This document shows positions 30,437-39,988 of a stretch of 56,173 nucleotides of DNA, piece by piece. Source of the stretch: an uncultured Clostridia bacterium (lineage in GTDB: Bacteria > Bacillota > Clostridia > Christensenellales > UBA1242); the NCBI GenBank assembly GCA_944383295.1, contig CALWOW010000020.1:1-56173 (forward strand). The letters run 5' to 3'. Position 1 is the first letter of the stretch, and the number at the start of each line of letters is the position of its first letter. Made by a program: the position numbers and the translations under genes. The notes under the pieces are model-generated. The model was not told where the DNA came from. It made no database searches and saw nothing but the letters and a program-made list of their open reading frames with translations.

Positions 30437-30440
30437 TTAC

Positions 30441-30475
30441 AAAAGTCTATGGAATCTCATAGATTTTTTATTTTG
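30441..30475 (+). terminator. Terminator after pepF
   Basis: TCTATG / CATAGA stem with TTTTTTATTTT. Confidence 0.75.
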
Positions 30476-30547
30476 TCAAAAATATAGTAAAATTATTGTT
30501 ATTTTGTAATAAATATGATAAACTTAAAGAATATACGAGGTAAAGAT

Positions 30548-31270
30548 ATGGAAACAAATGCAGTAAGATTTATTAATGCTTATAACAATATAGACCAAAC
30601 ATTGAGAGCGGTGTACAATTTTAAACGCAATATAACTTTTAGCGATATGATAAGAAGAGCGGTTTCACTCAATAGCGTAGTTCGTAAATATGAAGACAAA
30701 CTTATTGATTATGCTCGTTTGCGTAATGCTATTATACATAACAGTAATGAAGAACGAATTATTGCAGAACCTCACGATGATGTTGTCGTTGATATAGAAC
30801 GTATTGCCGATTTAATTGCAACTCCACCTTTAGCATACAATGAAATCGCTACAAAGAATGTTTTGGTTTTAGATGGTGATATTTCATTAAAAAAGGCTAT
30901 CGAGACAATGTTTAAAACGGGTTTTAAAACCATACCTGTTTGTAGAAATGAAACAATTGCAGGCGTTTTAACGGCAGGTAGAATAGTAAATGTTTTAGGC
31001 GCAATTATTGAAAAAGGTGAAAATTTGGAAAATTTTGCGAATAGGACACCTGTTTCAAACGTTATAAGCGAACAAGATGTTGATAGGGTATTTACTATAA
31101 AATCAAAAAATCTCACAGTGCAAGAAGCTTTAGATTTGTTCTATCACAATAGAAGGCTGTTGGCTATAGTAATTACAAAAAATGGTAGTAATCTTGAAAG
31201 ACCTATTGGAATTTTGACTACAGCAAACACAATGGATTTAAATAAAGTTGTTGAAGACTACGAAGTATAA
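30548..31270 (+). CDS. HEPN-like domain fused to a CBS domain pair
   Basis: In this 240-aa product the first 75 residues are helical and end in DYARLRNAIIHN, which contains R-N-x3-H, the R-x4-H motif of HEPN domains (often RNases). Residues 95-240 are two CBS units (VLVLDGDISLKKAIETMF ... TIPVCRNETIAGVLTAGRIV and FTIKSKNLTVQEALDLF ... PIGILTTANTMD). CBS pairs usually bind adenosine nucleotides such as ATP, AMP, SAM or c-di-AMP. A nucleotide-sensing RNA-binding or RNase role is inference; CBS proteins with degenerate HEPN bundles also exist. ATG 30548 follows CGAGGT. It lies 28 nt before ileS and may be co-transcribed with it. Confidence 0.75.
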   Translation: METNAVRFINAYNNIDQTLRAVYNFKRNITFSDMIRRAVSLNSVVRKYEDKLIDYARLRNAIIHNSNEERIIAEPHDDVVVDIERIADLIATPPLAYNEIATKNVLVLDGDISLKKAIETMFKTGFKTIPVCRNETIAGVLTAGRIVNVLGAIIEKGENLENFANRTPVSNVISEQDVDRVFTIKSKNLTVQEALDLFYHNRRLLAIVITKNGSNLERPIGILTTANTMDLNKVVEDYEV

Positions 31271-31298
31271 AAATTAATACATGAAAAGGACTAGAAAA

Positions 31299-34200
31299 AT
31301 GTTTGATAAAGTAGATAGTAAATTAAATTTACCACAAATGGATAAAAAAGTTTTAGATTTTTGGGACGCAAATAGCATTTTTGAAAAAAGCATAACAGCT
31401 CGAGAAAATGCTAAACCGTTTGTTTTTTATGAAGGCCCTCCAGGAATGAATGGACTACCTCACATTGGACACGGAAGCACACGAATTTATAAGGATACAG
31501 TTTTGCGTTATTATGCTATGAAAGGCAGAAAAGTTTTACGCAAGGCAGGTTGGGACGCTCACGGACTTCCTGTTGAGCAGAAAGCTGAAAAAGATTTGGG
31601 CATAAAAAACAAAGCTGAAATTGAAACTTTTGGCGTTCAAAAATTTGTAGAACAATGTAAAAAAATCATTAATTTGTATGAAAAAGAATGGCGTATTGCA
31701 ACTCGCAAATTAGGTTTTTGGGTTAATTTTGATGATGCTTATATCACTTGTAGCGATGATTATATAGAAAGTGTTTGGTGGTCACTAAAAAAATTATTTG
31801 AACAAGGCGACATTTATGAGGGATATAGAGTAGGACCTTATTGTCCTCGTTGTGGTACTAGTTTAGCAAGTCATGAGGTGGCACAAGGTTACCAAACAGT
31901 AAAAGACCGCACAATTTATGTTCGTTTTGAAATCAAAAATAAAACTAATTCTTATTTTTTAGCGTGGACAACTACCCCTTGGACTTTACCTAGCAATGTT
32001 GCGTTAGCGGTTAATCCAGAGATTGAATATATAGAAATTGAAGTTGAAAGTGGCGAACATTACATTTTGGCTAAAAACTTGGTAGGCAAACTTTTTGAAG
32101 ATTATCAAGTAGTAAGACAATATAAGGGTAAAGATTTGGAAGGAATGGAATATAAACCTATTTTTGATATTCCTTTAAACTTGTTAGAAAACAAAAAAGC
32201 GTATTATGTAACTTGCGCTGATTATGTAACTATTAGCGATGGTACAGGTATTGTTCACATTGCTCCTGCTTTTGGTATTGATGACTCAAATGTAGGTAAT
32301 CAATATAATCTTCCTTTTGTAAAATTAATAAACGACAAGGGTTGTTTTGATGAAACCTTACCAAAATATGCAGGTAAAAGAAATATTGTCGCAAATGATG
32401 AAATAATTGAAGATTTAAAAGCACGTGGTATTGTTGAGAAAGAACAGCTATACGAACACGAATATCCACATTGTTGGCGCTGTCACACGCCGTTGATTTA
32501 TTGCGCTCGTACAGGTTGGTTTGTGCGTATGAGCAAGTATCGTGAGCAAATGTTAAAAAACAACGCAACGGTAGATTGGCACCCTGAAAGCGTCCGTGAC
32601 GGTAGGATGGGTAATTTCTTGGCTAATGCTATTGATTGGAATTTATCTCGTGACAGATATTGGGGTACTCCTTTAAATATTTGGAAATGTGACAAATGTG
32701 GTAAGTTGCACTCTGTTGGTAGTCGCAAAGAATTGTGTGAATTGACAGGCAAAACCGAAATAAAGGATTTACACAAACCATATATTGATGAATTTACTTT
32801 CAAATGTGAATGTGGTGGGACTATGAAGCGTGTGCCACAGGTAATTGACTGTTGGTACGATTCTGGTGCAATGCCATTTGCACAATGGCACTATCCGTTT
32901 GAAAATAAAGAAAAATTTGAAGAGCAGTTCCCAGCGGACTTTATTTGCGAAGCTCAAGACCAAACTAGAGGTTGGTTCTATTCTTTGCAAGCAATCGGCA
33001 CAACAGTATTCAATACTTCACCATACAAAGCGTGTGTAATGAGTGGGCATATTTACGACAAAAACGGTTTAAAGATGAGTAAGTCTTTGGGTAATGTTGT
33101 AGATATAAATGGACTTATCGATAAATACGGTGCGGACACAGTGAGATTTTACTTCTGTTCTAATTCGGCTCCTTGGTTAAGTCAAAAGTTAGATGAAGAT
33201 GGTATTTTAGAAGTACAACGCAAGACAATATCTACCTTGTGGAATACGTATGCTTTCTTTGTTTTGTATGCTAATATTGATGACTTTAAGCCTACAAAGG
33301 ATATTTTATCTTGCAAACTTACCTTAATGGACAAATGGTTGCTTTCTCAATTAAATGCCTTGATGTTGAAGATTGAAAAATATATGCAGGAATTTAATTT
33401 CACAGACAGCACAAGAGCGATTGCAGATTTTATTGATGTTTTATCAAATTGGTATGTTCGCCGTAGTCGAGAAAGATTTTGGGTTGATGGTGTAAATGAA
33501 GATAAAACAGCAGCATTTAATTGCCTGTATCATACACTTGTAGAGTTAACAAAAATATGCGCTCCTTTTATGCCGTTTTTAAGTGATAACATTTATCAAA
33601 ATTTAACTAAAAATTGTGACAACGAAAAGTTAAGCGTGCATTTAACTGACTTTCCAACTGCAGATTTGGGTTTAATCGATGAAAAATTAAATTCTCAAAT
33701 GAAAGAAGTTATAGATATTGTTGCTTTGGGACGTGCGGGAAGAAATGCAAGTAATATAAAAAATAGACAACCTATTGCAAATATGTTTATATACTCTTCA
33801 AATAAAATTGATTTGAATGAGCAACTAATAGAAATTATTGCCGATGATTTGAATGTAAAGAATGTTAAGTTTATCGAAAATCCAACTGATTACATTAATT
33901 TTGAATTAAAGCCACAACTTAAAACACTTGGTCCTAAATACGGCAAAAATTTAAGTTTGATACGGGAATATCTCGCTAATTGCGACGCTTATTCAGTTGT
34001 TGAAAAATTGCAAAATAATGAGACCATAACAGTTAATGAAGAACTTGATATAGTATTAAATCAAGATGATGTTTTGATTTACCCACACAGCAAGCCTGAT
34101 TTTACTGCTGAAACAAATGCAGGTATAACTGTAATTTTAGATACTGTACTTACAAAGGAACTTATTGATGAAGGTAATGCAAGAGAGTTTATAAGTAAGG

Positions 34201-34421
34201 TACAAAATATGAGAAAAGAAGCTAGTTTCGAAGTCGAAGATAGAATTAATGTTTGGTATGAAACCGATGATAGTCTAACAAATACTCTTAAACAATACGC
34301 TGATTTCATTTCTAAAATAATTTTGGCAGAAAGTATGCAAGTCGGTAATTTAGGTGAATTTAAGTCCAAAGCTGATATCAATGGTACCGAATGTAATATT
34401 TCAATTTCTAAGGTGAAATAA
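31299..34421 (+). CDS. ileS: Isoleucyl-tRNA synthetase
   Basis: The 1040-aa class I synthetase charges tRNA-Ile. The HIGH motif is GLPHIGHGS (about 50) and the KMSKS motif is GLKMSKSLGNV (about 595). The editing domain includes TTPWTLPSNVALAV (about 225). The zinc-like pairs CPRCG and CDKCG/CECGG and the anticodon-binding helix bundle follow. Length and the YEGPPGMNGLPHIGH context fit the eukaryote-like (type 2) IleRS class, which is usually less sensitive to mupirocin; this is inferred from family features. ATG 31299 has AAAGGA upstream; ATG 31281 lacks one. No T-box leader was found. Confidence 0.95.
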   Translation: MFDKVDSKLNLPQMDKKVLDFWDANSIFEKSITARENAKPFVFYEGPPGMNGLPHIGHGSTRIYKDTVLRYYAMKGRKVLRKAGWDAHGLPVEQKAEKDLGIKNKAEIETFGVQKFVEQCKKIINLYEKEWRIATRKLGFWVNFDDAYITCSDDYIESVWWSLKKLFEQGDIYEGYRVGPYCPRCGTSLASHEVAQGYQTVKDRTIYVRFEIKNKTNSYFLAWTTTPWTLPSNVALAVNPEIEYIEIEVESGEHYILAKNLVGKLFEDYQVVRQYKGKDLEGMEYKPIFDIPLNLLENKKAYYVTCADYVTISDGTGIVHIAPAFGIDDSNVGNQYNLPFVKLINDKGCFDETLPKYAGKRNIVANDEIIEDLKARGIVEKEQLYEHEYPHCWRCHTPLIYCARTGWFVRMSKYREQMLKNNATVDWHPESVRDGRMGNFLANAIDWNLSRDRYWGTPLNIWKCDKCGKLHSVGSRKELCELTGKTEIKDLHKPYIDEFTFKCECGGTMKRVPQVIDCWYDSGAMPFAQWHYPFENKEKFEEQFPADFICEAQDQTRGWFYSLQAIGTTVFNTSPYKACVMSGHIYDKNGLKMSKSLGNVVDINGLIDKYGADTVRFYFCSNSAPWLSQKLDEDGILEVQRKTISTLWNTYAFFVLYANIDDFKPTKDILSCKLTLMDKWLLSQLNALMLKIEKYMQEFNFTDSTRAIADFIDVLSNWYVRRSRERFWVDGVNEDKTAAFNCLYHTLVELTKICAPFMPFLSDNIYQNLTKNCDNEKLSVHLTDFPTADLGLIDEKLNSQMKEVIDIVALGRAGRNASNIKNRQPIANMFIYSSNKIDLNEQLIEIIADDLNVKNVKFIENPTDYINFELKPQLKTLGPKYGKNLSLIREYLANCDAYSVVEKLQNNETITVNEELDIVLNQDDVLIYPHSKPDFTAETNAGITVILDTVLTKELIDEGNAREFISKVQNMRKEASFEVEDRINVWYETDDSLTNTLKQYADFISKIILAESMQVGNLGEFKSKADINGTECNISISKVK

Positions 34422-35083
34422 TGGAAGAAAGAATATTTTTAAAAGATGAAAATTTTTTAGTGGTTTACAAGCAACAAAATGAACCTATGGCTGTATGTAC
34501 AGGGTTAGTAAAAGATTATTTGGGTGGAAAGAATTTAAAACCTATTTATGAGTTGGAAACGCTTGCTTGCGGACCTGTGGTTTATGCATTAAATAAAAAA
34601 ACCTTTGATGTGCTTTCTGCTTTATACAAAAACAAAGAATTCGATTTCAAGTTTTATGCAGTAACTGTTGGACAACCTAAGCAAGATAGTGGTACATTTA
34701 GTGCTTATGTAACAATGGATAAAAAAGAAAATAAATTAATTCATATTCCTCAATTAAATGCGGGGGTGGAAAATTTTGGTATCATTTTTCACACATTGCA
34801 AAAGATACAACAAATTCAATTAGTTAAGATAGAAGTAAATGAAATTTTACCCGAAACCATTCGTTTCGCTATGGCTGATTTGAATATGCCGATTTTTGGC
34901 GACAAAGCGTACAATGGAGATATATTAGCAAAAAACACAAATACAGCGCTTTGTTTGGTGGATATTCGTTTTAAGCATCCATTCAAAGAAGAATTTTTGA
35001 GTTTTAGGGCAATGGTGCCAGAAACAAAACCTTGGAATTATTTTGACTTAAACAAAATTTTTAAATTAAAAATAGGGGGATAA
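34421..35083 (+). CDS. RluA-like protein lacking the catalytic Asp
   Basis: The 220-aa product follows ileS with a one-base overlap (TAATG), so it is probably coupled. The layout follows RluA-type pseudouridine synthases: a strand-turn block YELETLACGPVVYALNKK where the family has HRLDxxTSGxxxxAK, then KFYAVTVGQP, ETIRFAMADLNMPIFGDKAY where the family has HQIRxxxxxLGxPIxGDxxY, and DIRFKHPF near the end. The catalytic Asp position is Glu (ELE for RLD), and the TGRxHQ arm is lost. It is either inactive or has a new role, such as RNA binding. A misassignment to a distant fold is possible. Confidence 0.6.
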   Translation: MEERIFLKDENFLVVYKQQNEPMAVCTGLVKDYLGGKNLKPIYELETLACGPVVYALNKKTFDVLSALYKNKEFDFKFYAVTVGQPKQDSGTFSAYVTMDKKENKLIHIPQLNAGVENFGIIFHTLQKIQQIQLVKIEVNEILPETIRFAMADLNMPIFGDKAYNGDILAKNTNTALCLVDIRFKHPFKEEFLSFRAMVPETKPWNYFDLNKIFKLKIGG

Positions 35084-35085
35084 AT

Positions 35086-35991
35086 ATGGCTAAGTCTGTT
35101 GGTGTGATAATAGCAAGAGTATTAGTTGCTTTGATAATTTTAGCGGGTATTGGCGCATGCATTTACTTTTTCGTTATTAAAAACGATAATGTAAGAGGTG
35201 CTGTTTATGAAGAATTAAGCAAGACACTTGCTTCGGAAAATCAAAATACTTTGCAAACCAATATCGGTACCGAAATTGAAAAAGGCACTTATTATACATT
35301 TAATAAAGATGTAAATGATTGTGGGTATGACAAAATTTATTTGGCATATTACATAGACCAACAAATTTTAAATACTTATAGTGCTTTATTAGTTTATGTT
35401 GGGAATATTGACAATAAAAGAGTTAATGAAATACAAGACAATATCACAAATTACAACAATGCGCTTACGCAAGCTTTGAGAAGTCAAACTTTATTTAATG
35501 ATACCTATTCTCAATTAGGCGCTGATGAAGTGACCGCAGAAAATTTTAAATCAATGGTTCAAGATTTTAAATCTTTGCAACAAATCTTTCATACGCTGAC
35601 TAAAAATACTTTTAATTATGTGGTAGAACATTTTTATAAGGACATAAATGCAAAGTTAAGTCAAAAATATGTATTGACTTATGGATTATCTATTCAATCA
35701 AATCTTATGAATGTTGCTTTAAATAGTGAAACGGGCGTTAATGCAAATCTATATTTAGATAGCAAAGAAATGGTAAATCATTTTGTAGATTGTAAAAGTA
35801 ATAATTTTACTTCTCAATCTACCGATTTAGATGTCGCAGAGTTCATAAGTTTATTTAGTAATGCGCAAAAAGATTTTTCTGGTTTCTTAAATTCTACAGA
35901 CAAGGCAGCTTATTATAATGAAGCATCTAGTGATGATAAGCTAGATTTATATATTATAATTCGTGGTTTTGGTTTAACAGGGAGGGTGTAA
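35086..35991 (+). CDS. Membrane-anchored helical protein, unknown
   Basis: In this 301-aa product residues 5-30 form one hydrophobic N-terminal helix (IIARVLVALIILAGIGACI), and the rest (about 270 residues) is probably outside the cell. The ectodomain is largely helical with no Cys pairs or catalytic motif. AGGGGG ribosome site. It starts 2 nt after the RluA-like gene and ends 1 nt before the lipoprotein gene, so the three are one operon with ileS. Function unknown. Confidence 0.65.
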   Translation: MAKSVGVIIARVLVALIILAGIGACIYFFVIKNDNVRGAVYEELSKTLASENQNTLQTNIGTEIEKGTYYTFNKDVNDCGYDKIYLAYYIDQQILNTYSALLVYVGNIDNKRVNEIQDNITNYNNALTQALRSQTLFNDTYSQLGADEVTAENFKSMVQDFKSLQQIFHTLTKNTFNYVVEHFYKDINAKLSQKYVLTYGLSIQSNLMNVALNSETGVNANLYLDSKEMVNHFVDCKSNNFTSQSTDLDVAEFISLFSNAQKDFSGFLNSTDKAAYYNEASSDDKLDLYIIIRGFGLTGRV

Positions 35992-35992
35992 T

Positions 35993-37072
35993 ATGAAAAA
36001 ATTTGCAGTTTCAAGTCTTGTTTGTCTTGCGTTGTTTTGTTGTAGTTTAATGCTTTTTACAGGTTGCGACAATACTCAATATACCTATGCAGAATTTCAA
36101 AGCGCTTATAAAAATTTTGTAACCGAAAATGAAGGGGAACTATTTGATTCAAACGGTTATGTTAAAATAACCTATAAAAACGAAGCAATGGACGTCTTTA
36201 TCAATAAAACCGATTTAGACAGCAAAATGACTAAATTTACAAGGCTTTCAAGTAGTTTAGATTCAAACCAAGCAATTTTCGAACCAGCATTAAAAGCAAG
36301 TTTGGTTTTTGTAAAAAATTATGTAAATGTTTCGGCTGACACAGTGCCAACAAGTGTTAGTACAGATTTATACAACAAATTTTTAGACTTTAAGGCGAAA
36401 GCGGAAAAATTTTTATTAGTAAAAAAGAATTTTGATAATCTTGAAACTAGTGAATTCAATCCAGACAACGCATTACAAGTTAGTTGGCTAAATATGTTGC
36501 TAGAAGACTTTTACAATTTGGTAAAGTCAAGTTGTGAATTTTCACAAAAATACATTGAAGTTTACAATCAATATATCTTTATTGATGCGCCAAACACAAT
36601 AGATGGCAGAATTGCAACAGGTAAAATTGCTAAATACTACATTGAAAGTCTTACAAAATTAGCCGATGTTTATATTAATTCTTATTTGCCTTCTATCTAC
36701 GATAAAACTTTAATTGTAGATGACAGTGAATACTATACCGACCAATATTATTGCAAAGATGTTAATTCAGTTTTAAAATCTTACCTTGATATTGATGAAA
36801 AAATCATACAGTTCGAACGCCGTACAGGAGCAATGACTGATGCAGAAAAAGCGGTAGTTACTGCTTATAATTCAGCAATAGAATATAATACTGTATTTGA
36901 AAACAGTTATAAAATGGTTTTGGAAATTTTACCAAAAGTAGATTTGAGTAAAGACAATTTTAGCGAAATTGAACAAGGTTTTGTAAATTTGCTAAATGAT
37001 TTTTATACTTGTGAATATAAAAATTTAACACAACTTATCAATACTATTTCGCAAAAAATTTTAGTAGCATAA
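35993..37072 (+). CDS. Putative lipoprotein, unknown
   Basis: The 359-aa product has a lipoprotein signal (MKKFAVSS ... LMLFTGC, acylated Cys at about residue 25). The mature part is Asn/Lys/Tyr-rich and mostly helical, similar in style to the protein encoded just upstream, which suggests that the two act together at the cell surface. GGGAGGG ribosome site. A strong terminator follows. No recognised domain. Confidence 0.65.
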   Translation: MKKFAVSSLVCLALFCCSLMLFTGCDNTQYTYAEFQSAYKNFVTENEGELFDSNGYVKITYKNEAMDVFINKTDLDSKMTKFTRLSSSLDSNQAIFEPALKASLVFVKNYVNVSADTVPTSVSTDLYNKFLDFKAKAEKFLLVKKNFDNLETSEFNPDNALQVSWLNMLLEDFYNLVKSSCEFSQKYIEVYNQYIFIDAPNTIDGRIATGKIAKYYIESLTKLADVYINSYLPSIYDKTLIVDDSEYYTDQYYCKDVNSVLKSYLDIDEKIIQFERRTGAMTDAEKAVVTAYNSAIEYNTVFENSYKMVLEILPKVDLSKDNFSEIEQGFVNLLNDFYTCEYKNLTQLINTISQKILVA

Positions 37073-37084
37073 TTTGATTAAATA

Positions 37085-37114
37085 AAAACGAGTGAATTTA
37101 TCACTCGTTTTTTT
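37085..37114. terminator. Bidirectional terminator between convergent operons
   Basis: AAAACGAGTGA / TCACTCGTTTT stem, with A-run before and T-run after, so it works on both strands. Confidence 0.9.
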
Positions 37115-37119
37115 GTAAA

Positions 37120-37932
37120 CTATAAACCACGTTTTTTATTAACATACTTTTCGACAAGTGCGACAGCGAAATACATAATGCTAGCGAGTATGCAAAGTAT
37201 TAAAGTACTTGCCATTACCAAATCTAGTTTAAATACTTGACTGCCATACACTATCAAATATCCTAGACCTGCACTACTGACTAAATATTCTCCAATGATT
37301 GAGCCGACCCAACTCATTCCTACGCTAATTTTTAGTACGGATACAAATTGCGGTAGGGAGTAGGGAAGTATCAATTTTGTTAAAATTTGAAATTTATTTG
37401 CTCCCATTGAAGTCATCAGTAATATTTTTTCTTTATCGCATTCACGAAAAGCATTTAACATAGAAATTATAGTGATTATAATTGTAATCAGCACGCAAAT
37501 TACAATTATAGATTGCATACCAGCACCAAACCAAATAATAATTATAGGGCCAAGCGCTATTTTGGGTAAGGAGTTGAGTACTACGATGTACGGGTCTAAA
37601 ATCTTTCGAAGTGTTTCGCTCCACCAAAGTATAATTGCAATCAAGCATCCTAAAATCGTTGCTATTGCAAAGCCGAGTACGGTTTCATAGAGAGTAATGC
37701 CGATATGATAGAACAAATCTCCTGACTGATACAAATCACCAATAGTGGATAATATTCGACTAGGGGAACTCATAATCAAAGTGTTGATTGCACCGCATTG
37801 TGCTAGAATTTCCCAAAGAGAAAGGAAAACAATTAAAATACCAAGTTGACTACACAATATGGTTATGCGTTTGCGTTTATTTCGGGCAAGATAACGCAAA
37901 TGCTCTTTTGAATAGTTTACTTTATTTTTCAC
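37120..37932 (-). CDS. ABC transporter permease (SsuC/ThiX/TauC type)
   Basis: The 270-aa membrane protein has about six helices. The coupling loop near residues 165-185 (NAFRECDKEKILLMTSMGANKFQ, an EAA-like motif) contacts the ATPase. The family imports nitrate, sulfonates, taurine or thiamin precursors. Start is GTG at 37932, with AAGGAG about 10 nt upstream inside the ATPase end; the genes overlap by 11 nt. The upstream substrate-binding protein gene and the ATPase gene complete the system. Confidence 0.88.
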   Translation of the reverse strand: MKNKVNYSKEHLRYLARNKRKRITILCSQLGILIVFLSLWEILAQCGAINTLIMSSPSRILSTIGDLYQSGDLFYHIGITLYETVLGFAIATILGCLIAIILWWSETLRKILDPYIVVLNSLPKIALGPIIIIWFGAGMQSIIVICVLITIIITIISMLNAFRECDKEKILLMTSMGANKFQILTKLILPYSLPQFVSVLKISVGMSWVGSIIGEYLVSSAGLGYLIVYGSQVFKLDLVMASTLILCILASIMYFAVALVEKYVNKKRGL

Positions 37933-38689
37933 TTGTTCCTAACTCCTTCCAAATCTTATCTACAATTTCCTTATACTCATCTGTTCGTTTTCTATCCTCA
38001 ATCAAAGGTATTTTTCTCAAATTAGTTTTAAATTCGGCTTTTACAACACTAGGGCGCTTTGATAGAACTATAATTCTATCAGAAAGACTTACTGCTTCAC
38101 TAAGGTCGTGTGTTACTAAAATGCTGGCTTTTTCTTCGCGTGTTATAATGCTACTTACATCTTGAATAACCGTTTTTCTAGTTTGATAATCTAGCGCTCC
38201 AAAAGGTTCATCAAGTAGCAAAATTTCAGGGCGTAGCACAAGGGTACGAATTAACGCAACTCTTTGTCGCATACCACCACTCAAATGATGAGGATATTTG
38301 TTGCGAAAATCGTATAGACCATATTTTTCTAAAAGTTCTTCAAGATATTTTTGATTTTCTGGGTCCTTGTTATGTGTAATTTCTAAACCTAATTTTACAT
38401 TTTGCAAAACTGTACGCCATTCAAATAATTGGTCGCGCTGAAACATGTAACCGATTTTATTTTTAGCTTCGTGTACAGGTTTTCCATTTAATGTAATAGT
38501 TCCTGTACTTGGTTTAAGTATTCCGGCAATAATGGATAATAGGGTAGTTTTCCCACAACCACTTGGACCAACGATAGAGATAAATTCTTTTGTATCTAAA
38601 TGCATTGATATATTCTCTATTGCTTTCGTTTCATCTTTCAACGTATGATAGTTTAAAGATATATCTTGCAGTTTTAAAATTTGTGACAT
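37922..38689 (-). CDS. ABC transporter ATPase (SsuB/ThiZ type)
   Basis: The 255-aa ATPase has Walker A GPSGCGKTTLL (about 40), Q-loop YMFQRDQLFEW (about 82), signature LSGGMRQRVAL (about 138) and Walker B ILLLDEPFGALD (about 158), then the His switch VTHDLSEAV (about 192). It drives import through the overlapping permease gene. GGAAGG lies before the ATG. It is 135 nt downstream of the substrate-binding protein gene, with a hairpin terminator between, so expression may depend on read-through or a second promoter. Confidence 0.92.
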   Translation of the reverse strand: MSQILKLQDISLNYHTLKDETKAIENISMHLDTKEFISIVGPSGCGKTTLLSIIAGILKPSTGTITLNGKPVHEAKNKIGYMFQRDQLFEWRTVLQNVKLGLEITHNKDPENQKYLEELLEKYGLYDFRNKYPHHLSGGMRQRVALIRTLVLRPEILLLDEPFGALDYQTRKTVIQDVSSIITREEKASILVTHDLSEAVSLSDRIIVLSKRPSVVKAEFKTNLRKIPLIEDRKRTDEYKEIVDKIWKELGTSEK

Positions 38690-38782
38690 TTTCGCCTTCC
38701 GTTTTGTTATAGTCTACATTGCCATTATATTGAGTTTAATTTAAAATTGTTACATATAATTTGCTGGTTGTAATAATTTTTT

Positions 38783-38812
38783 AAAAAAATGATAGCAATA
38801 TATTGCTATCAA
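38783..38812 (-). terminator. Terminator (or attenuator) after the substrate-binding protein gene
   Basis: On the minus strand GATAGCAA / TTGCTATC with a 4-nt loop, then ATTTTTTT. Being inside the ABC operon, it probably lowers ATPase and permease expression relative to the binding protein. Confidence 0.8.
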
Positions 38813-38824
38813 ATCTTATTACTT

Positions 38825-39835
38825 TTATGCGTAGTTAAAATACTTGACAACTTTGTTTGCAATTGTGTTATCAATAACTTTGTTAAAATCTACAGAGCCA
38901 TCTAATTCACCAGCATTAGTTATAATATTACACAGTCTATCATAGCCATCTTCTGTCATCACAGGGGAAGAGGCAAAAGCGTTCAATTCGATGTAGTTTT
39001 CAATTGCTGATTGAATACTTTCACGACTGCTACCTACAAACTGTGGCATTAAGGCGTCAACTACATCTTCAATCGGTGCATTCATTAAGAATAAGTATCC
39101 ACGATAAACAGCTCTCAAAAACTGCTCTGCTTGTAAGGCGTTGTTTGTTAGGTAATCTTCGTTTGCAATAAATGCGGTGTAGGGTACATATCCGCCCATT
39201 TGACCAATAGAAGCTACAATTGCTCCTTTTCCGCTTGCAACATAGTCACTAGCGACAGGTTCAAACATAGTGCAATAATCTCCTATACCTGATTCGAAAA
39301 CTGTTGCTACCATTCCAAAATCGTAATCAAGGTTGAGTGTATAATCTCTTCCCGCAATCATACCTTGTTGTTTTAATGCATATTCAAGTGTCATTGCAGG
39401 CATTCCACCTTTACGGCCAGCAATAATTGTTTTACCCCTTAAATCTTCAAGAGTAAAATCAGCATCTGCTTCGCGACTAATAAGCATTGAACCATCGCAA
39501 GCGGTTAATTGACCAAAAACTTTTGGCGAGCTTGCGTTTTCCTCGCTTTGTAAAGCAGTGTAAACGGCAGTTTCAGGCCCAGCAAGACCTATTGTTGCAC
39601 TGCCAGAGATAATTGAAGTCATAACGTTGTTGCTTCCGTTTCCATTTAGCAATTCAATTTCAAGTCCTTCGTCAGCGAAATAGTTGTTTGTCATAGCAAT
39701 ATAAAGTGGGGCATAGAAGATACTATGAGTTACTTCGCTTAATACTATTTTGTTGCTTGTGTTAGTATCCCCGCAACCTGTAAACATTAATAAGGGCATA
39801 AACATCAAAGCAAGCACAAATGCAAATTTTTTCAT
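38825..39835 (-). CDS. ABC transporter substrate-binding lipoprotein (NMT1/SsuA-like)
   Basis: The 336-aa product has lipoprotein signal MKKFAFVLALMFMPLLMFTGC (acylated Cys at residue 21). The mature part shows the NMT1/THI5-like pattern: FYAPLYIAMTNNYFADEGLEIEL, then GSATIGLAGPETAVY, LRGKTIIAGRKGGMPAM and a hinge near residue 200. It is first in its transcription unit, as is usual. The AGGAGGAAATTA ribosome site sets the ATG at 39835; an ORF start 21 nt upstream is rejected. The ligand is not predictable; no thiamin riboswitch was seen upstream. Confidence 0.87.
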   Translation of the reverse strand: MKKFAFVLALMFMPLLMFTGCGDTNTSNKIVLSEVTHSIFYAPLYIAMTNNYFADEGLEIELLNGNGSNNVMTSIISGSATIGLAGPETAVYTALQSEENASSPKVFGQLTACDGSMLISREADADFTLEDLRGKTIIAGRKGGMPAMTLEYALKQQGMIAGRDYTLNLDYDFGMVATVFESGIGDYCTMFEPVASDYVASGKGAIVASIGQMGGYVPYTAFIANEDYLTNNALQAEQFLRAVYRGYLFLMNAPIEDVVDALMPQFVGSSRESIQSAIENYIELNAFASSPVMTEDGYDRLCNIITNAGELDGSVDFNKVIDNTIANKVVKYFNYA

Positions 39836-39921
39836 TAATTTCCTCCTAATAAGCATTTATGGTTATAATATTCTGTTTTATGTTTTTTTGTTAAAATTGT
39901 TGTTGTTTCATGTAAAATTAG

Positions 39922-39950
39922 TTTAGTTTTTTATTTTTTTGTGATATAAT
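39922..39950 (+). promoter_or_regulatory. Promoter for pgsA
   Basis: TTTAGT at 39922-39927, 17-nt spacer ending TTTGTGA, TATAAT at 39945-39950. Confidence 0.7.
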
Positions 39951-39988
39951 CAATTATATTTGCAAAAGAATAATAATGGAGAGTATGT

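Noticed and set aside
31271..31298. T-box leader for ileS
   Set aside because: The space to the upstream gene is far too short and no specifier stem or T-box sequence was seen.
39836..39988. Thiamin (TPP) riboswitch before the ABC importer
   Set aside because: No CUGAGA or ACCUGAUC-like core in the leader on the minus strand.
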